Below the pieces are notes generated by a model. It saw only the letters and a list, made by a program, of their open reading frames with translations. It did not search any database and was not told the DNA's origin. 40,062 nucleotides of DNA from Halothiobacillaceae bacterium (GTDB taxonomy: Bacteria > Pseudomonadota > Gammaproteobacteria > Halothiobacillales > Halothiobacillaceae), in NCBI GenBank assembly GCA_028696185.1, contig JAQVHL010000021.1, positions 1 to 40,062 on the forward strand, in the 5' to 3' direction. Below, piece by piece: positions 34,581 to 40,062 of this stretch (position 1 is the stretch's first letter; the number at the start of each line of letters is the position of its first letter). The position numbers were made by a program, and so were the translations under genes.

Positions 34581-36491
34581 ATGCTTAAAAAACTTCGCTT
34601 CGCCGTACTCCTCCCTCTGAGCTTCGCACTCATCCTGGCCGCCCTGATTGCCCTGCTGGTTCCCATCATCAACAGTCAGCTGACGGACATCCAGGCTCGC
34701 GCGGAAACCGAGCGCCTCGAAGGACTGGCCAGAAACTTAAGTGCCGAACTGGACGCCCAGGGGCGCACGGCCGTGGGCATGGCCCTGCTGATCGCCAATC
34801 TGAAAACCCCGCCCCGGCTGATGGCGGAAGGCGACCGGGAAGGGCTGCTCGACATTACCCAGCAGGCCTTCAACGCCGTCAAGGACAAGCTCGGCGTAGA
34901 TCAGTTCCAGTTCCATACGCCCCCCGCCACCTCCTTCCTGCGCGTGCATCAACCGGCCAAGTTCGGTGACGACCTCTCCGGCTTCCGCAAGACAGTAGTG
35001 CAAGTCAACCAGACCCGCGCGCCGATCTATGGCCTGGAGCATGGCGTGGCCGGTCTTGGCATTCGTGGCGTGGTGCCCGTCAGCCATCAGGGGCAGCCTG
35101 TCGGCAGCTTCGAGATCGGCATGAGTTTCGGCCAGCCGTTCTTTGACAACTTCAAGAAGCAGTACGGCGTGGATGTCGCGCTTTACCTGCCCGACGGCGG
35201 CAATTTCAAAACGTTCGCCTCCACCCTCAAAGGCGCCTCCATGCTGGGTCCGGATGCCCTGCGCGAAGCCATGAACGGCAAGCGCGTCTACCACGCGGTA
35301 GAGCAGGACGGCAAAACCTGGTCGGTCTTTGCCCAACTGGTCAAGGACTTTTCCGGTGCCCCGGTGGGGGTCGTGGAGGTCGCTCGCGATGCCAGCGAAT
35401 GGCAAGCCTATATGAACCAGGTCAACCTCCTGTTGCTGGGCATCATGGGCGCCTTCCTGATCTTCGGCATCCTGGCGAGCATCTTCGTCAGCCGTCTGCT
35501 GGTCTGCCCGATCAAGCAGACCGTCAACGCCATGAATGAAATCGCCCACGGCAACGGCGACCTGACCTGCCGCCTGCATGAGGAAGGCAGAAACGAGATG
35601 ACCGACCTGTGCCGTGCGTTCAACGCCTTCGTCAGCAAAACGCATGGCATCATGAACGAAGTGGGTCAGGCCACCCTGATGGTAGCCGCCTCGGCCGAAG
35701 AGATGTCCACCATCACCCACCAGTCCAATCAGGCGGTGCAGCGCCAGAAGCAGGAAAGCGCACAGGTCGCCTCCGCCATGACCGAAATGGCCGCCAGCGT
35801 GCAGGAGGTCTCGGGCAATGCCCGCCATGTGGCCGAAGTCTCCGGAGAGGCCCGCGAGCTGACGCTCTCCGGTCAGCGCGAAGTCCGCGCCGTGGTCGAG
35901 GCCATTCACACGCTGTCCAACGAAATAACCCAGGCCGCAACCGTCATCCGTCGCCTGGAACAGGACAGCGTACAGGTCGGTTCGGTCATCGAGGTGATCC
36001 GCAGCGTGGCCGAACAGACCAACCTGCTCGCACTGAACGCCGCCATCGAAGCCGCCCGCGCGGGTGAACAGGGTCGCGGCTTCGCCGTCGTGGCCGAAGA
36101 AGTGCGCAGTCTGGCCAGCCGCACCCAGCAGTCCACCCAGGAAATCCAGGCGATGATCGAACAGCTGCAGGCCCAGGCCCGCGAGGCGGTCAATGTGATG
36201 GAGCGCAGCAACGACCACACCGAACTGTCGGTCAGCAAGGCCAGCAATGCCGGCGAGGCACTGGACCATATCACCGAAGCCGTTTCCCGGATCGTGGCCA
36301 TGGTGCATGAGATCGCCAATACCACCCAGCAGCAAAGTCAGGTGGCCGAGGAAGTCAGCCGCAATATCGTGACCATCGACAACGAAATCGACCAGATCGC
36401 GGAAAGCTCCTCGCAGACCATGGTGGCTGGCGATGAGCTGTCACGGCTTGCTGCCAAGCTCAATCAGCTGGTCGGACAATTCAAGGTCTGA
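34581..36491 (+). CDS. Methyl-accepting chemotaxis protein with double-Cache sensor
   Basis: Chemoreceptor of 636 residues. A first membrane helix (about 10-30) is followed by a periplasmic sensor (about 35-280) fitting the dCache_3 pattern: [46 protein letters not shown] and [14 protein letters not shown] second membrane helix (about 283-305), HAMP (about 305-360) and a methyl-accepting signalling domain (about 365-636) follow. The hairpin tip is [20 protein letters not shown], then [15 protein letters not shown]. The ATG at 34581 is chosen because the membrane helix follows at once. No che genes are near, so it is an orphan receptor. The ligand is unknown. The 246-base gap before it shows no gene, and I found no convincing promoter there. 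Confidence 0.95.
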   Translation: MLKKLRFAVLLPLSFALILAALIALLVPIINSQLTDIQARAETERLEGLARNLSAELDAQGRTAVGMALLIANLKTPPRLMAEGDREGLLDITQQAFNAVKDKLGVDQFQFHTPPATSFLRVHQPAKFGDDLSGFRKTVVQVNQTRAPIYGLEHGVAGLGIRGVVPVSHQGQPVGSFEIGMSFGQPFFDNFKKQYGVDVALYLPDGGNFKTFASTLKGASMLGPDALREAMNGKRVYHAVEQDGKTWSVFAQLVKDFSGAPVGVVEVARDASEWQAYMNQVNLLLLGIMGAFLIFGILASIFVSRLLVCPIKQTVNAMNEIAHGNGDLTCRLHEEGRNEMTDLCRAFNAFVSKTHGIMNEVGQATLMVAASAEEMSTITHQSNQAVQRQKQESAQVASAMTEMAASVQEVSGNARHVAEVSGEARELTLSGQREVRAVVEAIHTLSNEITQAATVIRRLEQDSVQVGSVIEVIRSVAEQTNLLALNAAIEAARAGEQGRGFAVVAEEVRSLASRTQQSTQEIQAMIEQLQAQAREAVNVMERSNDHTELSVSKASNAGEALDHITEAVSRIVAMVHEIANTTQQQSQVAEEVSRNIVTIDNEIDQIAESSSQTMVAGDELSRLAAKLNQLVGQFKV

Positions 36492-36527
36492 ACGGGAACA
36501 GCCGCGAGCAACAAACACCGCATGACG

Positions 36528-36550
36528 AAGGGGGCCTGAAGGCCCCCTTT
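36528..36550. terminator. Bidirectional terminator between the chemoreceptor and nif operons
   Basis: AAGGGGGCC (36528-36536), TGAA loop, GGCCCCCTT (36541-36549), then T. It is a perfect 9-base stem 37 bases after the chemoreceptor stop and about 30 bases after the end of the convergent 187-residue gene, so it can stop both. Confidence 0.85.
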
Positions 36551-36578
36551 CATTTGGCACACAGCGGAAGTGGCGAAC

Positions 36579-37142
36579 CTAAACCGCTCCGCGCGCCTCG
36601 TAGCGCACCTCCACTGCGAGGGCCGGGATAGCGGTCGCCTCCACCGTTTCGTATTTCGGCTTGTAGCCCGCCAGTGCGTTGTTGGCCGTCATGACCTTCT
36701 CGCCGGCGCTCTGGCCCTTGAAATCCCCCTTCTCCAGGATCAGCTCGTCGAGCAACTCGTTCCAGACCATGCCCTCGATCAGCGGAATCACGATCAGACG
36801 CGCGCCCCCCACCTGCGCCTGCACCGGCTTGCCCAGGTTGCGCGCATAGAGGATGACGCTGGCGCCTTCGGCGAAATCCGCACCGTACATGCCCAGAAGC
36901 TCGGGCAGATCGGCCACGTCATCCAGAAAGCCGGCCAGAAGGTGCAGCTTTTCGGCATCGGACAGCAGGACAACCTGCTTCAGCACGGCCTGCGGCGGCT
37001 TGCGGCGCCCCTGGGCATCGGCGATTTCCCCCTCGCGGACGACAAGCTCGCCGCGATAGGCATCGAAGCCGGACGCGCCGGCGGATTCGCGGAAGTTCAC
37101 ATTGAACAGCAGGCCGCGGGTTTCATAATCAGATAGCAGCAT
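36579..37142 (-). CDS. Unrecognised protein, last gene of the nif-type Fe-S operon
   Basis: I do not recognise this 187-residue protein. It is acidic and apparently soluble, with no signal peptide or membrane helix. It contains no cysteine at all, so it is unlikely to hold a cluster through thiol ligands. It begins MLLSDYETRGLLFNVNFRES. The middle has alternating hydrophobic stretches (QAVLKQVVLLSDAEKLHLLA, residues about 51-70; GARLIVIPLIEGMVWNELL, about 113-131) and the end IPALAVEVRYEA looks like a beta strand. It starts 27 bases after the nifS stop on the same strand and ends at a terminator, so it is almost certainly co-transcribed with iscA-nifU-nifS. A helper in nitrogenase maturation or stability is possible but unproven. 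Confidence 0.85.
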   Translation of the reverse strand: MLLSDYETRGLLFNVNFRESAGASGFDAYRGELVVREGEIADAQGRRKPPQAVLKQVVLLSDAEKLHLLAGFLDDVADLPELLGMYGADFAEGASVILYARNLGKPVQAQVGGARLIVIPLIEGMVWNELLDELILEKGDFKGQSAGEKVMTANNALAGYKPKYETVEATAIPALAVEVRYEARGAV

Positions 37143-37169
37143 GGAAACGCTCCAGTGGGACAGGGAATT

Positions 37170-38378
37170 TCAGGCATAGACCGGCGCGAAGGCCTGCTCG
37201 GGGTTCTCGATCGGCCCGTTCTCGCCCCAGTACGGCGAGAGCTTGCGCAACTGCGCCACGATCGGCGGCACAGCGGCGATGACGCGATCGATCTCCTCCG
37301 CCGTGTTGTAACGCGACAGCGAGAAGCGCACCGTGCCATGCGCGGCGGTATAGGGAATGCCCATCGCGCGCATGACATGCGAGGGTTCGAGTGAGCCGGA
37401 GGTGCAGGCCGAACCGCTGGAGGCGGCGATGCCCTGCTTGTTGAGCAAGAGCAGGATGGCCTCGCCCTCGATGTATTCGAAGGCGATGTTGCAGGTATTC
37501 GGCAAGCGGTTGTCCGGATCGCCGGTGACGAAGGCGTTCGGCACCTGGGCCAGGATGCCCTGCTCCAGCCGGTCACGTAAGGCACGCACCTCGGTGTTCT
37601 CATACGCCATGTGCGACATGGCCTGCTCGCAGGCCGCGCCGAGCGCCACGATGGAGGCGCTGTTCTCGGTCCCGGCGCGGCGACCGCGCTCCTGATGCCC
37701 GCCGCGCAACAGCGGGCGGAAGCGCGCGCCGCGACGCAGGTAAAGCACGCCGATGCCCTTGGGCGCATGCAGCTTGTGGCCGGAGATGGACAGCATGTCG
37801 ATCTTGCTGGACTTCAGATCGATGGGAACCTTGCCGACCGCCTGCACCGCGTCGGTGTGGAACATCACACCCTTCGCGTTCGCCATCTCGGCCATTTTTT
37901 CGACCGGGAACAGGGTACCGGTCTCGTTGTTGGCCCACATCACGGACACGATGGCGACCTTGTCACTGAGCAATTTCGCGTACTCGTCCAAATCCAGCCG
38001 CCCCTTGCCGTCCACCTTCAGGTAATGGACGGTATAGCCTTCCTTTTCCAGGTGCTGACAGAGGCTGAGGATGGCGGGGTGCTCGACCGTGGTGGTGATG
38101 AGCTCGCGCCGCTCGGGCTGGGCCTTGAGCGCGGAGAGAATCGCGGTGGAGTCGGACTCGGTGCCGCAAGAGGTGAAAATGATCTCCGAATCGTGCTCCG
38201 CGCCAATGAGGGCCTGCACCTGCTGGCGCGCCTTCTTGAGCGCCATGCCGACCTTGTTGCCGAAGCTGTGCAGGGAGGATGGATTGCCGAACTGCTCGGT
38301 GAAATACGGCAGCATGGCCTCCACCACGGACGGATCGACACGGGTGGTGGCGTTATTGTCGAGATAGATCGGGTTCAT
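37170..38378 (-). CDS. nifS: Cysteine desulfurase NifS
   Basis: PLP enzyme that takes sulfur from cysteine to build Fe-S clusters on NifU. The 402 residues equal the Azotobacter NifS length, and the sequence follows it closely (YLDNNATTRVDPSVVEAML, GNPSSLHSFGNKVGMALKK). Lys202 in SGHKLHAPKG should hold PLP. The persulfide cysteine is Cys325 in SGSACTSGSLEPSHV, the same number as in Azotobacter. The nif branch rather than IscS is supported by this resemblance and by the nifU neighbour 3 bases upstream. Confidence 0.96.
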   Translation of the reverse strand: MNPIYLDNNATTRVDPSVVEAMLPYFTEQFGNPSSLHSFGNKVGMALKKARQQVQALIGAEHDSEIIFTSCGTESDSTAILSALKAQPERRELITTTVEHPAILSLCQHLEKEGYTVHYLKVDGKGRLDLDEYAKLLSDKVAIVSVMWANNETGTLFPVEKMAEMANAKGVMFHTDAVQAVGKVPIDLKSSKIDMLSISGHKLHAPKGIGVLYLRRGARFRPLLRGGHQERGRRAGTENSASIVALGAACEQAMSHMAYENTEVRALRDRLEQGILAQVPNAFVTGDPDNRLPNTCNIAFEYIEGEAILLLLNKQGIAASSGSACTSGSLEPSHVMRAMGIPYTAAHGTVRFSLSRYNTAEEIDRVIAAVPPIVAQLRKLSPYWGENGPIENPEQAFAPVYA

Positions 38379-38381
38379 GGC

Positions 38382-39278
38382 TCAAGCCCCCGGGGTTACG
38401 CACGCCCCGGCGGGCGTGGTGGCGCGCACCGGCACCAGTTTCACGAACTCGCCCAGCGCGTCCATCATCTGCTGCTGTACGCCTTGCAAGGTCAGCGCCT
38501 CCATCTGGCAGCCCGCGCAGGCACCTTTCATGCTCACGTAGATGGTCTTGCCGTCGATATCGACCAGTTCGATATCGCCCCGGTCGCGTTGCAGCATCGG
38601 GCGTACCTGTTCGATCACCTGCTGGATGCGCTTGACCCGCTCCAGAGTGGAAAGCTTGCCGCTCGCCGCCACCGGCGAGGTTGCCTGCGCGGGCTTGAAA
38701 GACTCGCCACGCTCGGCCAGCACCTTGGCGAGAATCTCCTCGATGCCCTCGTGACAGGCCGCGCAACCGCCGCCCGCCTTGGTGTAATTGATGACATCCT
38801 GCACCGTGGAGAGATTATTGGCGCGCACGGTGTCCTCGATCATCACCGCGTCGATGGCGAAGCACTTGCAGATCAGCGCACCTTCCTCGTGGTCATCCTT
38901 CCACTCCTCGCCGCGATAGTTGGCGACCGCCGCTTCCAGTGCCTCGCGCCCCATCACCGAGCAATGCATCTTCTCTGGCGGCAGACCATCGAGATAATCG
39001 GCGATGTCCTGGTTGGAGACCTTGAGCGCCTCGTCCAGGGTCATACCCTTGATCATCTCGGTCAGGGCCGAACTGGAGGCAATCGCCGAACCGCAGCCGA
39101 AGGTCTGGAAGCTGGCAGCGACGATACGCTCGGACTCGGGATCGACCTTGAGCATCAGGCGCAGCGCGTCGCCGCAGGAGATCGAGCCCACTTCCCCGAC
39201 CGCGTTCGCTTCATTGAGCGGCCCGGCATTGCGCGGGTTGAAGAAATGTTCCTGGACCTTTTCGGAGTATTCCCACAT
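38382..39278 (-). CDS. nifU: NifU, modular Fe-S cluster scaffold
   Basis: Scaffold that assembles clusters for nitrogenase with NifS. The ATG at 39278 gives 298 residues ([19 protein letters not shown]); the frame stays open to 39881, but that stretch lies across the iscA gene. The N-terminal IscU-like domain has Cys35, Cys62 and Cys106. The central [2Fe-2S] domain has Cys137, Cys139, Cys172 and Cys175 (ICKCF and GGGCAACH). The C-terminal Nfu domain has Cys254 and Cys257 (GACAGC). This three-domain form is specific to NifU. A spacer of about 20 residues (193-212) separates the last two domains. Confidence 0.97.
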   Translation of the reverse strand: MWEYSEKVQEHFFNPRNAGPLNEANAVGEVGSISCGDALRLMLKVDPESERIVAASFQTFGCGSAIASSSALTEMIKGMTLDEALKVSNQDIADYLDGLPPEKMHCSVMGREALEAAVANYRGEEWKDDHEEGALICKCFAIDAVMIEDTVRANNLSTVQDVINYTKAGGGCAACHEGIEEILAKVLAERGESFKPAQATSPVAASGKLSTLERVKRIQQVIEQVRPMLQRDRGDIELVDIDGKTIYVSMKGACAGCQMEALTLQGVQQQMMDALGEFVKLVPVRATTPAGACVTPGA

Positions 39279-39322
39279 GGCGTGCCCTCCCGTGGGTTGA
39301 AAACGTGATGAGCGCCCTGCGA

Positions 39323-39646
39323 TCAGGCGGAAAACGACTTGCCACAACCGCAGCTGTTGTTCGCGTTCGGGTTCTCGAACTTGAAGCCCGAGCCCTCCAT
39401 GGAATCGACGAAATCCACCGTCACCCCGGTCAGTAACGGAACACTGAAGCTGTCGACCAGAATGGTCACCCCATCGCAGCTCACCGTGGTATCGCTGGGT
39501 TGAACCTCGCTTTCCAGGCGCATCCCGTATTGAAAACCGGAGCACCCGCCACCGGTCACGGAAATACGCAGGCCCATGACGGGATCGCTCGATCCCTGGA
39601 TGAAACGCTGTACGGCCTTCACGGCGCTGGGGGTCAGGGTAAGCAT
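39323..39646 (-). CDS. Nif-type A-type Fe-S carrier (IscA/HesB family)
   Basis: Cluster carrier of 107 residues with ligands Cys35 ([10 protein letters not shown]), Cys99 and Cys101 (CGCGKSFSA). The first gene of the operon before nifU-nifS, it holds the place of iscA(nif) in Azotobacter, which carries clusters to nitrogenase proteins. GAGGAG lies 7 bases before the ATG. A sigma-54 promoter lies 45 bases upstream. Distinct from ErpA at 5175-5540. Confidence 0.94.
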   Translation of the reverse strand: MLTLTPSAVKAVQRFIQGSSDPVMGLRISVTGGGCSGFQYGMRLESEVQPSDTTVSCDGVTILVDSFSVPLLTGVTVDFVDSMEGSGFKFENPNANNSCGCGKSFSA

Positions 39647-39690
39647 GTCGTGGCTCCTCGCAGGACGAATGAACGGTACGAAGCAGACAC

Positions 39691-39706
39691 AGCACGGCTT
39701 GTGCCA
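39691..39706 (-). promoter_or_regulatory. Sigma-54 promoter of the iscA(nif)-nifU-nifS operon
   Basis: The minus strand reads TGGCACAAGCCGTGCT: TGGCAC at -24 is perfect and GC of the -12 (GTGCT) is at the exact spacing. It lies 45 bases before the iscA(nif) ATG. Confidence 0.88.
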
Positions 39707-39722
39707 GCCCCGAAACCCAACA

Positions 39723-39735
39723 CAACCAATTGATA
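39723..39735 (-). promoter_or_regulatory. IHF-binding site
   Basis: The minus strand reads TATCAATTGGTTG, a complete match to the IHF consensus WATCAAnnnnTTR. It sits in an AT-rich tract (39727-39762) between the sigma-54 promoter and the upstream activator site, where IHF bending is expected. Confidence 0.75.
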
Positions 39736-39799
39736 TAAAAAATAAAAATTACAAAAAAACCGGGCCGGTATTGTTCGCATTTACACCCGGATCCGCTTT

Positions 39800-39815
39800 T
39801 GTAGGATTCGTGACA
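39800..39815. promoter_or_regulatory. NifA-type upstream activator sequence
   Basis: TGT, ten bases, ACA, matching the TGT-N10-ACA site of NifA. It lies about 95-110 bases upstream of the -24 element, the usual distance. With the promoter and IHF site it completes a nif control region. Confidence 0.78.
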
Positions 39816-39858
39816 GACCGGCGACATCACCAAGCCCCCGGCCTTCCGATTCGGCGAC

Positions 39859-39932
39859 CCGGTCTCCACGACCCCGTCCATGGCGCCTCCAAGGGGGATC
39901 TGGGAATCCTTCGTCCGGCGCAGAATTATTGG
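39859..39932 (-). repeat. Palindromic repeat element, piece D1
   Basis: Read on the minus strand it repeats the left half of copies A-C: the GGACAATTC-like end, CCGGACGAAGGATTCCCAG, CTTGGAGGCGCCATGG (CCATGG at 39878-39883) and GGGGTCGTGGAGACCGG. A small ATG frame (MDGVVETG) starts at 39881. The outer terminal arm is missing. It lies 44 bases beyond the NifA-type site. Confidence 0.8.
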
Positions 39933-39940
39933 GCGAGCGT

Positions 39941-40060
39941 GGGTGTAGGAAGGGCCCCCTTGGGACCGCCATGGACTGGCCTGTGGAAGCCGGGTAAATG
40001 GGCCAGGGATGGCCCATTTAGTCCCAGCGCGACAGGACGTCGCGTTGGGACGGCCCGGCT
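39941..40060 (+). repeat. Palindromic repeat element, piece D2, running to the window edge
   Basis: GGGTGT at 39941 starts a second piece in the opposite sense: GGAAGGGCCCCCTTGGGACC and CCATGG (39969-39974) match the right half of copy A read in reverse. It then runs into a long self-complementary loop (39988-40060) not seen in the other copies. Its far arm lies beyond the window, so its full extent is unknown. Confidence 0.75.
39988..40060 (+). other. Sequence able to fold as a three-way junction
   Basis: An outer stem AGCCGGG (39988-39994) / CCCGGCT (40054-40060) encloses two hairpins. The first is TAAATGGGCCA (39995-40005), loop GGGA, TGGCCCATTTA (40010-40020), a perfect 11-base stem. The second is GTCCCAGCGCGAC (40021-40033), loop AGGAC, GTCGCGTTGGGAC (40039-40051), a 13-base stem with one G-T pair. 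No protein frame explains this. Confidence 0.8.
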
Positions 40061-40062
40061 GG

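Noticed and set aside
34737-36335. Minus-strand open frame of 532 codons
   Set aside because: Antisense of the chemoreceptor, rich in repeated Gly/His/Asp from reading the GC-rich opposite strand.
38382-39881. Extended NifU frame starting in repeat D1 and running through iscA(nif)
   Set aside because: The frame is open by chance: NifU homology starts at 39278, and the stretch above it overlaps the iscA(nif) gene in another frame.

Overview
The window is one continuous stretch of GC-rich chromosome from a gammaproteobacterium. The evidence is the conserved order tyrS, M23 peptidase, anmK, erpA, argC (also found in Pseudomonas), the rppH-ptsP pair, the rpsP-rimM-trmD-rplS operon, and an lpxC/lipid A envelope. 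The NifU, NifS and nif-type IscA proteins, the DraG protein, and two sigma-54-like promoters indicate a nitrogen fixer. A chemolithotroph of the Chromatiales/Ectothiorhodospiraceae/Acidihalobacter kind would fit, but the genus is a guess. No tRNA, rRNA, CRISPR array, prophage or transposase gene was seen.

Layout. 1-6768 holds tyrS (cut by the window edge), an envelope M23 endopeptidase, anmK, citrate synthase, erpA and argC. 6912-9258 holds a ClC-type chloride channel and a Tat-exported thioredoxin-like lipoprotein. 9519-11533 is feoAB behind a promoter overlapped by a Fur box. 11754-15935 holds ptsP, rppH, a HAD phosphatase and dcd. 16065-19288 holds periplasmic and envelope proteins (DUF1134/EipA-like, DUF3365 haem-binding), a short asparaginase and a hydrolase-thioredoxin fusion. 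19337-22214 holds a DUF3579 protein, rimO, a DUF3565 protein and moaB. 22330-26387 is a compact unit: a STAS antagonist, a Na/Pi-cotransporter-family protein and a membrane PP2C (SpoIIE-type) phosphatase. 26366-27277 is draG. 27686-32662 holds lpxC, htpG (sigma-32-like promoter) and the rpsP operon. 32874-36491 holds thiI and a chemoreceptor. 36579-39646 is a nif-type Fe-S operon, iscA(nif)-nifU-nifS-unknown, with a complete sigma-54/IHF/NifA-type control region at 39691-39815.

The most unusual feature is a dispersed family of nested palindromic repeats (9340-9512, 21298-21680, 27333-27477, and two pieces at 39859-40060). They share a CCATGG-centred core, terminal arms of the GGGTGTTTA type, and a short ATG reading frame starting M(D/A)GVVETG. 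Their arms match within each copy but differ between copies. Two of them lie next to nitrogen-control promoters. The last ends in a sequence that can fold into a three-way junction.

Functional links. DraG reverses ADP-ribosylation of nitrogenase reductase, and NifU/NifS/IscA build nitrogenase Fe-S clusters. FeoAB brings in the iron, and ErpA serves general Fe-S proteins. PtsP is the nitrogen-PTS enzyme I. Together these give the window an iron, Fe-S and nitrogen theme among otherwise housekeeping genes.
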